A DNA stretch of 64,000 nt. It comes from Cercis canadensis (lineage: Eukaryota > Streptophyta > Magnoliopsida > Fabales > Fabaceae). Below are positions 1 through 11,471 of this stretch, piece after piece; within the stretch, counting starts at the first letter, position 1, and the number at the start of each line of letters is the position of its first letter. The translations under genes and the position numbers were made by a program. The DNA is taken from contig QAOA01004976.1 of assembly GCA_003255065.1 (NCBI GenBank), forward strand, positions 396,468 to 460,467, in the 5' to 3' direction. The notes beneath the pieces are model-generated. The model did not search any database, was not told the DNA's origin, and saw nothing but the letters and a program-made list of their open reading frames with translations.

Positions 1-990
1 CGGTTCGGTTTAGTTGATTTTTGCTAAAAAATTTGTACAATTTATTTTTCCAAATTTGAACAAGAAAAAAGTTAAAAATTGAATCGGTTTTAGCTATTTA
101 AAAAAAGAAAACACTTTAAAATAATTAAAACAACGTCATTTTAGCCTATTCAATTCGATCCGATTTATTTTGGTTTTTCTTTATTAAAATCAAGAATTGA
201 ACAGAACACTCAATTTTTTAGAAAATAAAATTGAGAACTGAACCGACACCCTCGGTTCGACTTGGTCGGTTGGTTTGATTGATGAGAAAAAAAAAAAAGT
301 TTCTATTCATTTGATATATTAATTTGATATAGTGATTTAATGGGGATGACTTCAGTTTAAACATATAGGAAAAATTGAGTGAAATTATTAAAGAAGTAAC
401 CAAAATGTATAATTACAGAAGCGCTGGCAACTGCAGTCTGCAAAGAGTTGCCGAATGGGTTGAGTTACGTACAAGATATAAATTATAATGGAAATCGTTT
501 TTTATCTTTATCTTTACAATAAAATAAAAAGAAAAAAAATAAATATTTTAATTCCTTAGGTAAATACCAATTAATGAGTAGTGAAGGGAGGCACCTTTCT
601 TATATATGAAGCTTAGCTTATCATAGAATTTTTGTTAGTTTTCTCTTTCTTTCTTTCTTCTCTACTTCGTATTCTTTCTTGGTTGCTGAAAGAGGATTTG
701 TTTACTCGGCTGCTGGTGTAGGTCTGTAGTTGGTAATGTCGATAGAAGCAGATTGCAATGGTGGCTATTGAAAACAGGCAACAGACAAGTATGACTATGA
801 ACAGCTAACCGAGAGAGAGACGTGTCAACCATATCCCATAACATCAATGTAGGCCCAAAATGTCACCTTATGCACTTTTTCACAATATTTGGATTTTTGT
901 ATATAATTAATTTGTTTAACAAAAAAATTCATGCTCTTTCCATTATAACTATTGTAAGGATTTAGAGAAATAATGTCATTGGTTACTTAA
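1..990. other. AT-rich intergenic DNA, no gene seen
   Basis: No coding region with family similarity or splice structure is visible. The first 270 bases contain several CGGTT/AACCG motifs in both orientations (near 1-10, 80-90, 150-165, 235-270). These motifs are common in the ends of degraded plant DNA transposons. No complete terminal repeat or target-site duplication can be set, because the stretch runs off the window edge. Confidence 0.4.
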
Positions 991-991
991 N

Positions 992-1095
992 GCCGTGGGC
1001 CTCACGGCGTGTCCACATGGAACACGCCGTGAGGCCCACGGCGTGTCCACATGGAACACGCCGTGAGGCCCACGGCGTGTCCGGTGGGCTCCACG
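992..1095. repeat. GC-rich short tandem and inverted repeat
   Basis: A unit of about 34 bases built around GCCGTGAGGCCCACGGC repeats roughly two and a half times. Each unit is nearly palindromic, so the block can fold into strong hairpins. It stands out as a GC island in AT-rich DNA. It begins directly after a single N at 991, so copy number is probably unresolved in the assembly. An open frame that crosses it on the minus strand is a product of the repeat and not a gene. Confidence 0.75.
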
Positions 1096-2179
1096 CCTCC
1101 GAAAAAGTTTTTTTTTTATTATTTTTGAATTTTAAAAAAGTATAATATTTGTGTAAATAGTTTGAAAGTTGTAATATTTGTGTAAATATTTTTACTAATT
1201 GTAATATTTCTGTCAAAATGCCAGAAAAAGGGACGAATTCAGTCATTGTAAAAACAAGTAGGCTACAGCAAATAAGAATGCAAATTGATCTAACACATAG
1301 CTAAACCAGAAAAGCATGCCAACATCAATCGCCAAATATTGCCCACTCATTTGAAATCGGCATCAAGTTGGCTAGCATTTGGTGAACAACAACTTTCCAC
1401 AATCTTTCAATGGCTTTGTAGAAAAAACACCACCTTCATCTTTGACTATTCCCCATCTTGAAGTGTAGCAAATTGCTTATCTTATCAAAGTCTTTTTTTT
1501 TTTTTGTGGAACAGAAGTGATATTTCAACTAACATGAAGAATCTTTTTTCTTTTCTTTTTCTTAAAAATAGTAAAATTAATCAAAATTAAATAAAATATA
1601 AATTAGATGGTATTGTTTATTCTAAATAATGAATTTCTCATACACAATCCTTTTCTTATATTATTTTGTTTTCCTTTTCTGATTGTCAAATAAAGGTGCA
1701 CTACATCCATATATATTTTTAAAAAAAAAACATTAAATACGAACAAAAATTTTGAAAAATAAGATCAAATTATTTTGATAGGCTAAAATCATCTTTCATT
1801 TTCAGAGAACAGTTTGCAAAATTTGGAAGGGCCACTTAATGGTAACATTTCGAGCAAAAAGTAACGTACAGCTCCTGTAGTTTGTAATGGAATAATGAAC
1901 ATCAAGACAAAATAAAAAACAAAATAAAAAACAAAAAAAGCTTAGGCCTTAAGCCAAGAACAGCCGCAGAACCAAGATATTTCAGATTTCATACACATTA
2001 TCCTTATCATTATTAGTATCGAGTTATTACATCAACTTCAATGCCTAGTTGTTCTTCATTAAGAAAAAGAAATTATAAGTTACCAAAAAAAAAAAACTAG
2101 AATTTTTATTTGGAGGCTGCCCTAAGTTATGGATCAAATTACCTTACTCATATGACAAAGTATGGAGATAAATTAAAAG

Positions 2180-2710
2180 TTTCAATGTACTATAAGTTCT
2201 TATAATTTAGACAAATTTTAAATCAAATTTTTATAATTTTTTTTTCTTTTTTTAGGATTTTTATAGTTTGAATTTTTTTTTAATTGAGTCCCTACTATCA
2301 TCCAAATTATAATTTCGTCAGTTTATTACTGACATAACAAACAATTTGTCTATGTAGCAATAAAAAAAATTGATGTGATGTTAAAGTGACACAAAAAGTG
2401 TCATCTCATCAAATTTTGGCTCAAAAAAGTGTATAAAAATTTTGATGAAGTGATAATTTTTGTGTCATTTTGACGCCACATCAGTTTCTTTTATTGTCAC
2501 ATAGACAAGTCGTTTGTCATGTCAGCACTAAATTAATAAATTTATAACCAAGGATGACGACAGAGATTCAATCAAAAAAAATCAAACTATAAGNACAAAG
2601 ATCCAATAAAAAAAAATCAAACTATAAGAACTTCAAAATGGGGGGAAAAAAAAATCTAAGAACCTAATTCAAAATTCGTCAAAATTAGGTGAACCTGTAA
2701 TATATTTAAA
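2180..2710. mobile_element. Fold-back MITE-like element
   Basis: The two halves are inverted copies of each other. Left-arm segments such as TATAGTTTGAATTTTTTTT, ACATAACAAACAATTTGTC and TGTCATCTCATCAAATTTT reappear inverted in the right arm, with the axis near 2420. No coding sequence is present. A single N at 2594 sits in the right arm between two short repeats ending in CAAACTATAAG. Element limits and target duplication could not be fixed. It differs from the longer fold-back family found at 20.2, 54.4, 61.4 and 62.8 kb. Confidence 0.55.
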
Positions 2711-3047
2711 CCTAAATTAAAATAAGTCTTAGATCACATCTCAATCGGACATTAGGTTTTTTTTTTTTTTTAGGGAAAACAAAGTTGCTTGAAGAATATT
2801 GTAACCAGTAAGCACAAGATATCATACAAGTTCTCATTTTTTTTTTTTTTCTATAATTGATGAACAAACTTTGTAACTTAATTATCAACCAATTACTAAC
2901 TTATCACTGATGCGTATTATTCAATCATGTGTGTGCATTAATTATTGGATTGTGAGCGCTAATTGTGCCAAGATATAAAATTTTTGGTCTATTAGGCATG
3001 GGCATGGCCATGATCATGTTATACGTAGCAAATTACTTTAAGAGATA

Positions 3048-3470
3048 AACTAAAATAAAAGTTATCATTACCAACAAGCGTTTGGTTCAACTAATAGTAA
3101 ATTAAATTATGGGTGTGCATTATTGGTTGTAATCAAAGGTTCGAAGTTCAATAAGAGCATTGTTGGAAGAAGAAAAATTGTAATTGCTCTAACCTTTGAA
3201 CAAGATTAATTTCACATCTAATAAAATAAAGTGAAGATATTCATAATATTAAAAAANAACTAAAATAAAAGTTATCATTACCAACAAGCGCTTGGTTCAA
3301 CTAGTAGTAAATTAAATTATGGGTATGCACTATTGATTGTAATCAAAGGTTTGAGGTTCAATAAGAGCATTGTTGGAAGAAGAAAAATTGTAATTGCTCT
3401 AACCCTTGATAAGATTAATTTCACATCCAATAAAATAAAGTGAAGATATTCATAATATTAAAAAAAAAAA
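3048..3470. repeat. Tandem 210-bp duplication joined by a single N
   Basis: Bases 3048-3256 and 3258-3470 are two copies of the same AT-rich segment, differing at about ten positions. They meet exactly at the N at 3257. About 5 percent divergence fits either two alleles placed in series by the assembler or an older tandem duplication. No coding content is seen. Confidence 0.8.
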
Positions 3471-4264
3471 GTGTCATTAAATATAAAATATATATGAACT
3501 TCAACAAACATTAATAGGCGGCAGCAGTCGGTCATGTGAAAGGGAAACTTCTCCTCAAGGAAGCAGCATGCAGCATGCAGCATGCAGCAGCCATGTCTGC
3601 ATTCATCCATGCGACTATGCTAGATGAACTAGCCCACAAGTTTGGTACCTTAGATTTATTTTATTTAAGTTTTAAATATGTTAACAATTGATTTGGATTT
3701 GCACCTAGTAGCCAAATTTATAAGTTTTAAGAAACAATGGACTATGTCACATTAAAAGAAAAATAAAATAGACAGTCGATTAGCATATGATTACATAAGA
3801 TAGCTTTCGCATCATCTATCTTGAGTATCTTATTTCTTATTTATGTCTCATCAGTCCCATGAATTGCGTTTTATTGGTCACAAATCATATTGATTAGTGA
3901 ACATGTTTAATATTATTATATTCGGATATTTTAGGGCACAAGTTGTTTGCCTGCAAAAGATATTTAATTATTCTCCACTGTGAACAGAGAAGAATTCTCT
4001 GTGCATATTGGTTAAGTTTCGCTCATATAATTAAGTTTTCAGTTATAAATTTTAATTCAACAAGTTGCACAAGTGGAAAATTAGAAAGAAAAAAAAATAG
4101 TTTTTGAAAGTAATCTAAATTAAATTCATACAATCCTTGTCATACATTCACCAAAACCATATCATGGGTTTTGTTAAATTACTATATTATTGTGTTAACA
4201 TTGATTATGGTACTTCTCTTAAAGTACTAACATTACCCCTATCACTTGAGGAGTTAAGGTGTGA
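3471..4264. other. Intergenic, no gene seen
   Basis: AT-rich DNA. The only structured feature is a short GCAGCAT tandem run near 3563-3592. No open frame, splice structure or transposon end was recognised. Confidence 0.4.
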
Positions 4265-4272
4265 CTTATAAG

Positions 4273-4859
4273 CTATGTTGCACGGGGACAGGTACACATT
4301 TCATACCTGATATGGGTACGAAACGTGGAGACGGTGATTTTTCAAAAACTAGGGTATGGGGATGTCACGTGTATATATATATATATATATATATCAAATA
4401 AAATGAACAATATTAAAATTTTTGAGCATTAAAAAATATCAATCATTAATCTTTAACAAATAAATAAAATTGAATTAGGAATGGAGAAAGAAAATAGACA
4501 CCACCGAAGAGGAAGCAAAGGAGCTGGAGGTTGAAAATTTGTGAAAATGGTGAAGAAATGCCCTAAAATTTGATTTGAACTCAGGTTGGGGGTGGAAAAT
4601 TAGGGCACATACAGTACGGCATCGTTTTGGGACATCAGGGGCTGCATTCCATGCTGAAAACTGTGTCGTCCCACTTAAGATTGAAAAACCAGCCCCCAAA
4701 ACGACGTCGTTTCCTATGACCCGGTTTTAAATAACGTTTTGTTTGTTTTTTTTGGACAAAACTTAACGTTTCAAAACGGAAAAAATTCAAAAACCGAAAA
4801 ATTTGGCCCCGTTTCCAAAACGGGGACGTGCTGAAAAATGGCGTCCCGGTGCTTCTAAG
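4273..4859. mobile_element. Non-autonomous hAT-like element
   Basis: The 8-bp sequence CTTATAAG flanks the element at 4265-4272 and 4860-4867. The ends are imperfect inverted repeats: left CTATGTTGCACGGGGAC, right (reverse complement) CTTAGAAGCACCGGGAC, 12 of 17 matching. An 8-bp duplication is typical of the hAT superfamily. Inside there is no transposase, only an AT-rich body and a TA microsatellite near 4372-4393. The 8-bp target is itself palindromic, which slightly weakens it as evidence. Confidence 0.6.
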
Positions 4860-4867
4860 CTTATAAG

Positions 4868-5700
4868 TAATTTTGATAATAATACAAAGATTTTTAAAAT
4901 AATTTTTTTAATGTCATTCAAATATCAAAACAACAATAAAATTTAAATTTAATAATATCAAATAAAAATAACAAAATTGAATATATTTTCTAATAAAATA
5001 ATTTTTTTAATGTTATTTAAATATTAAAATAACATAAACCTTTGAGTCACTCTATAAATAAATAATGAAATAAAAAAATAGAAAAAAAAAGAAAAAACAA
5101 ATAAAATAAATACAAATAACCTGACTCTGCAAAAAAAAAAAATATTAATTTTATATAGTGACTGAAAGTAGAATGAGCCGTAAGATTGATTCAACATGCT
5201 AAAAAGCATAAAGCAACAACATGCTAAAAAGCATACACAATTAAAGTTAAGAACGCAATTGAACAGTCACTACAGCTAACTTTCCATGAACATGGTTCGT
5301 TGAAATTCCAATAGAAGATTTTTCTTAAAAAAAAAAAAAAAAAAAANAAAAAAAAAAAAAAAAACACTTGGCTTAAAAAAGAATAAAAGAAGAAGAAAGA
5401 AAAACTCAAGATCGGAAACTATGGGTGAAAACTGAAAACATTGAAGAAGCGGTATCAATCGTCAAGTGGACAAGTTGATCCTTGGTCCCACCATAGGCTC
5501 CTAAAAGTCCATAACGTACGGTCAAAACTGGAGATTACAAAAGGGTACGGTCTTGTTATGACCCATTGCGAATAAAGACTCCAAAAAAAACAAATTTTTT
5601 TTTTCATTCTTCGGTGTCGTTTTATTTCATACAGTGAGTGCGGTGCGGTGCGGTAATCCTCAAAAGACTAAAATTCTAGAGCGCAGCAAGTAGGAAACAC
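4868..5700. other. Upstream region of the MFS transporter gene
   Basis: AT-rich, with a long poly-A run (5329-5364) interrupted by a single N at 5347. The short GTGCGGTGCGGTGCGG run at 5638-5653 lies just upstream of the TATA box. No gene is visible. Confidence 0.4.
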
Positions 5701-5707
5701 TTGACGC

Positions 5708-5718
5708 TATATAAATAA
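5708..5718 (+). promoter_or_regulatory. Probable TATA box of the MFS transporter gene
   Basis: TATATAAATAA lies 69 bases before the start codon at 5787, a usual distance for a plant core promoter with a short 5' UTR. Confidence 0.6.
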
Positions 5719-5786
5719 GGAGTCCGCGAAGTGAGAGCCATACAAGCATTCAAATCCTTTCCCTTGTTTTCAAAAGTGTTTGATTT

Positions 5787-8330
5787 ATGGGGTATTTGGA
5801 GTTCTCCCCTGTTCCCAGTACCACTGCCAGTAAATGGCTGGGGTTTGTGACCGCCGTCTGGATTCAAGCTATTTCCGGCAACAATTACACTTTCTCCAAT
5901 TACTCCGATGCACTCAAATCCCTTATGCATCTCACACAGGTTCAGCTGAATAGTCTCTCTGTGGCCAAAGATGTTGGTAAGGCTTTTGGTCTTGTCGCAG
6001 GCCTCGCTTCTGATCGATTCCCCACATGGGCAATTCTGCTCATTGGCTCAGTTGAAGGTCTCGTTGGCTATGGCGTGCAGTGGCTTGTTGTTAGTCAGAG
6101 AATTAACCCTCTTCCTTATTGGCAGGTAATCATTCATAAATATTGTTCTGTTTTATTTTATTCAACGCAGAATTAGAAACCATGGCGTAATTTTCAGCTT
6201 GATGCAATTTCTTGTGAGTCACAACACACAATTCGAACATTATATATACGAACCAAAGAAGAATCCAATTCCATGACAAATGCATTGTATTTTCGTTTTA
6301 CTAAAAAGTTAATTACTGTTGGTAATTAAACACAGATGTGCATATTTCTTTGCATGGGAGGCAACAGCACAACCTGGATGAACACGGCGGTTCTGGTCAC
6401 CTGCATACGAAACTTTCGGAAAAACCGAGGTCCAGTTTCAGGCATTCTCAAAGGTTTTATTGGGTTGAGTACTGCTATATTCACCGATCTCTGCTCCGCT
6501 CTATTCGCTGACGATCCCGCTTCCTTCCTCCTTATGCTCGCTCTTATCCCATTCGCGGTTTGTCTCGCCGGTGTGTTTTTCCTCCGTGAGTCCCCTCCTG
6601 CTTCCACCGCCGCCCAAGAGAAGGAAGAGTCAAAATATTTCGGTATATTTAACGGTGTTGCTGTCGTCACGGCTGTTTATCTGTTGGCTTTTAGTTTCGT
6701 TCCGAATCCTAGTACTCTCTTGTCTCGAGTATTCGCCGGTGTTTTACTCATTCTATTGACCTCGCCGTTGGGAATTCCTGTGTACTCTTACTTGTCGAAC
6801 CGGTTCAAACCGGGCCCGGATATTGAGGGACAGCTTAACGAACCGTTGCTACTAGGTGACGAAAAAGACAAAGAAGTTGAAAAGACGGCGGCGGTGGAGG
6901 AGGCAGTGACCACAAAATGCCGACCGACGGTGGGAGAGGAGCACACTGTAATGGAGGCGCTGAGCAGCTTTGATTTTTGGATCTTGTTCGTGTCTTTCCT
7001 GTGTGGTGTTGGAACGGGTTTGGCTGTCATGAACAATATGGGCCAAATCGGGTTAGCACTTGGTTACACTGACGTCTCCATTTTCGTCTCACTAACCAGT
7101 ATTTGGGGCTTTTTCGGGCGGATCATATCGGGTTCGGTTTCGGAGTACTTCATCAAGTAAGTTCAAGTTACCCGTCTCGTGTTCTTTTACGTAAATAAAT
7201 ATTGAGTAAATTTATATTTGTATTCTCAAAAGATATAAAATTTAATAAAATAAATTTTAAAAGAATTAATATGTATAATAAAATATTTTTTAAAAAATTT
7301 AAAATTTAATAAATATTAAATTATTTTATTACATATATTAATTTTTTTAATGATTATTTTGTAAGTAATATTCTTTTAAAAACTATTTTATTAAATTTTG
7401 AATTATAAGTTTACTCATAAACATTCCTCATAACTCCTTCTAAATTTAATTAGTCGTTTTCGGAAAAGGAATTTAAAGATGACATCATTCTTGAATCTTC
7501 TTCAAATTTCATCGCTTTCCGTGGATATTGACTTATATTTGTCTTGCCTCACGATAGTTCCCGGAATTTGCCGCTTTCTTTTCCAGTGTATTTCGTGCTT
7601 CTTATTATATTCCACAGCCATGTTCTTATATGGTCAAAGATTTTAGCTCAAATTGTTAAACATTTCTGGAAGCGGTATGTAGAAGAAGCAAGTTAGCTAG
7701 CTGAACATGGTTGACTTTCTGTTGTTTTTTGTTTTTTTGCCTTTCAATATGATTATGGAAGAATCCGAAAAGGTGACATATTCATGCTATGTCACATATT
7801 GTGAGTAGAAACTAGTATGGTTAATTAATGAAGTGAATTTTGTTGTTGACAGGAGAGCAGCAACACCGAGACCGCTTTTTAATGCAGCTTCTCAGATTCT
7901 GATGGCAGTAGGATACATAGTGATGGCGATGGCCATGCCTGGTTCCTTATACATTGGATCTATTATTGTTGGGATATGCTATGGAGTCCGTCTTGCCATT
8001 ACAGTGCCCACAGCCTCAGAGCTATTTGGACTCAAATATTATGGTCTTATCTACAACATTCTCATCCTTAACCTTCCCCTTGGCTCTTTCCTCTTTTCTG
8101 GACTACTTGCCGGAATATTATATGATAGGGAAGCTACCACCACCGCAGGAGGCGGCAACAACTGTATTGGAGCACATTGTTACAGGCTAGTCTTTATAAT
8201 CATGACCGGAGCATGTATCGTTGGCTTTTTCTTGGACATTCTGTTGTCAATGAGGACCAAGAAAATTTACACTAAGATTTCCATGAGCAAAAAATCAAAG
8301 AAATCTTCAGGGGCATCCGGTACCCAATGA
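5787..8330 (+). CDS. Nodulin-like major facilitator transporter (NFD4-like)
   Basis: Predicted membrane transporter of the plant nodulin-like/MFS family. Members have about 12 membrane segments, and most have no proven substrate. Exons are 5787-6125, 6336-7156 and 7853-8330, all with GT-AG borders and keeping frame; the product is 545 aa, normal for the family. The N-terminal nodulin-like domain opens with KWLGFVTAVWIQAISGNNYT (residues 13-32) and continues across the first splice with PYWQ then TTWMNTAVLVTCIRNF and GILKGFIGLSTAIF. A hydrophilic central loop rich in E and K (about residues 275-310) is followed by the second half, with ALSSFDFWILF and the RAATPRPLFNA loop at the exon 2/3 joint. 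The tail is lysine- and serine-rich. The start is the first ATG after the TATA box. Closest known relatives from memory are Arabidopsis At4g34950 and At2g16660. Substrate unknown. Confidence 0.9.
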
Positions 8331-9140
8331 CCCAGAATTACGCACACATATTTAACATGGTATAAGGATCCTAGGATTGATGGGTTCTTTTTGCTCTGTG
8401 ACATCCGAGTTTCCTCTAGAACAGTTCTTCATTTTTTATAAGGCAGGCTATTTGTTCTTTATGAAGCATATGCTGCCGACGCTATCTGTACCATCAATTA
8501 TTTGTTTTCATGCTCTATCGTAAGAATAAGAGAGAATTGTATTCTTTTCTATCCAATTAGGTGAAAAGAAAATTTTGTGGTGAATAAGCTAGAGATATGC
8601 TGAATATCTGATTTATCCTGAAAATTGTTGTATCTTTTCACTTTTCTTTTTGGGAATTTCACCGTAAACTTAAGTTCAAAGAAAGAAAGACAAAGATTGG
8701 ATTGGAAGGGGGATAAGTTGTTGTGTACAATGCATAAAGTAGGAGAAAGTAGGAAGGTTTACGAAAAGAAATGAAAGAAATTTTGTTAGAATTTGATAAT
8801 GGCAAACATGCTTGTGGCGAAAGTAAAGATGTGGTAGGCTGGTGGCCTTGTATTCTATAATTGCCCTTATGTGTTTCTGCTTTTCCCATTGTGTATTTGT
8901 ATCAATCGGTCACACTTGGCAGGATATTGCATTTCCCTTGTAGAGTAAGGTGAGGTCTATGCTACTCAATCTCTTAAAAGGAGGCTAGTACTATCCTATT
9001 CTCTTTTGAGTGGGATATTTTTGGGTGGGCCTTTAGGTCTTGGAAATCCTTCCTTCAAGCCAAACCTTCCTCCTAGCTAGTCGAGTATCAAGCATGCCAA
9101 AACCCTCTGACCAAAATCAGCAATTAAAGAATGGTGTTTG
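8331..9140. other. 3' flank of MFS gene and start of a MITE cluster
   Basis: Holds the transporter 3' UTR, which probably ends in the first few hundred bases. From about 8950 a degraded sequence begins with GGTGAGGTCTATGCT, similar to the left end of the 385-bp MITE family seen at 12827 and 14991. No separate gene is visible. Confidence 0.4.
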
Positions 9141-9915
9141 TTAAGCCACATCCTTTTTTAGAGGGGGTGTAACTCCACTCATCTTTTGATTGGGGGATTT
9201 TTAGTAGAATTCAGAGGTCGAATTTGATATTATTACGAAATCTCAACAAATTGAGTAATATAATATGTGATAGAATATATAGTTCTTTATAAAATACAAG
9301 AACGGAACGATATAAAATGTTCTTTTATTTTATAAAGAATTGTGTGTTTTGTCACATATTTGGTTGCTCAATTTTTTAAGATATTTACAATGTCATCAGT
9401 GAAACTTATAGTGTAATTTTAATGTCATTGCGAATATCTCAAAAAATTAAATTACTCAATATGTACCAAAATAGAGTTTTTTTTTTATAAAATATAAGAA
9501 TGACATAATATAAGAAATATAATTTTTTAGATACTATTAGTATTTATATGGTATGTCATATCACATAAAAATAACCAATGCGTGAATGATATGTGTACAA
9601 ATTAAATATTTTTAAGTTTGTTTAAGAAAATAAAATAACTGATATAAAATATAAAAATTATATATATTTGTTATGTTAATGTGGTATGATCTACATATAT
9701 GGTATTATTCGTATAACAAAACATGCTAAAAAATAAAGTTAAAAAGTTATTTTCCTGTACTATTTTTTTATATCGTGTCGTTCTTATATTTTATAAAGAA
9801 TTATGTGTTTAGACACATATTGAATCACTTAATTTTAAAAAANTTTTAAAAAAATTTGTAACAATACTGGATAAATCTCATTTAAACTCATCTATTGAGA
9901 CGAGAGTAGCATAAT
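9140..9915. mobile_element. Nested MITE cluster
   Basis: Contains two degraded copies of the 385-bp MITE family (core blocks with TTCTTTATAAAATA and its inverted partner TATTTTATAAAGAATT). The first lies at about 9205-9410. The second runs from about 9410 to 9910 and is interrupted at roughly 9524-9720 by a member of the 212-bp GTATGTCATAC family. A single N lies at 9843 in the distal arm. No coding sequence is present. Confidence 0.55.
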
Positions 9916-11390
9916 GCTAATGAATGGTCCCCATAAAATAGGAAGCGCGCGTGCGAGTCCTAATGAATAGTGTTGCTGCTCGTGCACTCCTGCCTACCCT
10001 GCTGCTGTTGAGTAAGCTGGTAATGGCACCTCCACCACCTGGTTCCACTCTAGGAAACTCCTAGCTGTATCCTATATTCTTTTTCTTCCTTTATTAAACA
10101 AGAGTTTTTCCAAGCACCATTTCGGGAATATGAACATCTTTATAACCACTGCCGTTTTGTTAAACAATCAATGACTTCTAACTACTCTTTTTTCAATTAC
10201 TAACAGTCTTTCAAGCACTTATAAGGAAATCGTACTTGTCTCTCCCACATAGGCTTTGACTTTCTTTTCCATTTATCAGTGACATTAGGAAATATAACAA
10301 CTTACAACTTAAATGTCTTCACCTAACCCAACTACTTATGCAGTTAAGCTAAACTCATATGGCCTGCTTTCAAATAATATTTACCAAGTTTTCTATAGTA
10401 TCAGTGAATCAAACACCAAGTACAAGTGTAGAAGGTTAGCATGTCTTTATTGTGACATGGTCAGAGTTAGAACACGAATAGGCTATCAAATACAGGTCTA
10501 ATATCCTCACTTCTTGTGGGTTTTGTCCATTCTTAAACAGTGGTTCAAATATTTGGATAATGCAAAAATTGATATTAATTTTATAATAATTGTAGTTTAT
10601 AAACCATTTCCAATGACACGCTTTTTTAACGTAAAATCGGTGCTGTAATTATGTAAATTGTATCACTATAAAAATGACGTCATTTATCAAATGACGTTAC
10701 TTTTAATGTGATTCAACTTATCTAATTGGGTCACATTTTAGCAAGAATTTTTTATAAATTTTTTGACGGAATAGGTTTAGGTGACGCAATTTATATAATT
10801 GCATCAACAGTTTCACAAGAAGAACAATATTTGCGAAAATTATTTGAAAACAACTGTAGTGGTGGAATTAGGATTCCTTTTTGCATTATTTAAATCTTTG
10901 ATCCCTTAAACAACATTTGGAATCGCAAATAAGAAAATAAAAAAGCAAGAGAGAGGAATAGACTGAAGAATAGGCGAGGATCCATAAAGACAAATGAAGG
11001 AATAATGATATCGTCGTGCCTGGTGGGAAGTAATGACGTTGAAAATGGTGAGAGACTGGTAAATTGGTAATGAATGATGGTTGATGGAGAACCTAAATGG
11101 CAAAATTTGCCAACTGCAGTCCATTATAGAGTAAACCAAAGGGCTGGTAATGGTAGATAATTGTCATTCAATTAAGTCACATGAACCTCTCTCTCTCTCT
11201 CACAAGCACGGGCTTTGCTCACAGGTCCCCTGTTCCCTTGTGATGTCGGTATTAGCACCTCAAGTACAAGTTTTTGTTTTTGTCGCGGCTCCCCTACCCT
11301 TCCCATGTTTGTTGGGGGTCACTGCCAAGCCATTGCTATTTTGCTAGTGTTAGAGACAGAGAGCTGAGAGAGGACACTCCCACGGGCATT
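9916..11390. other. Intergenic region upstream of the GH10 gene
   Basis: No gene recognised. Bases 10550-10910 are distantly similar to 23155-23610: both contain a GATAATGCAAAAA start and an AACAACTGTAGTGGTGGAATTA-type end. They are probably two old copies of one dispersed repeat. A CT microsatellite lies near 11187-11201. Confidence 0.35.
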
Positions 11391-11392
11391 TG

Positions 11393-11400
11393 TATATATA
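11393..11400 (+). promoter_or_regulatory. Probable TATA box of the GH10 gene
   Basis: TATATATA lies 72 bases before the start codon at 11472, followed by a C-rich leader. Confidence 0.5.
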
Positions 11401-11471
11401 TGCAAACCCATTCCTTTCACACTCTATAACACTTTCCTTTATCAGTGGAAAAAGAAAATTGACCAGAAAAG

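Noticed and set aside
983..1246. 87-codon frame on - with repeated CGHAVGLTACSMWTRR-like text
   Set aside because: It is the translation of the GC-rich tandem repeat and contains the N at 991; not a gene.
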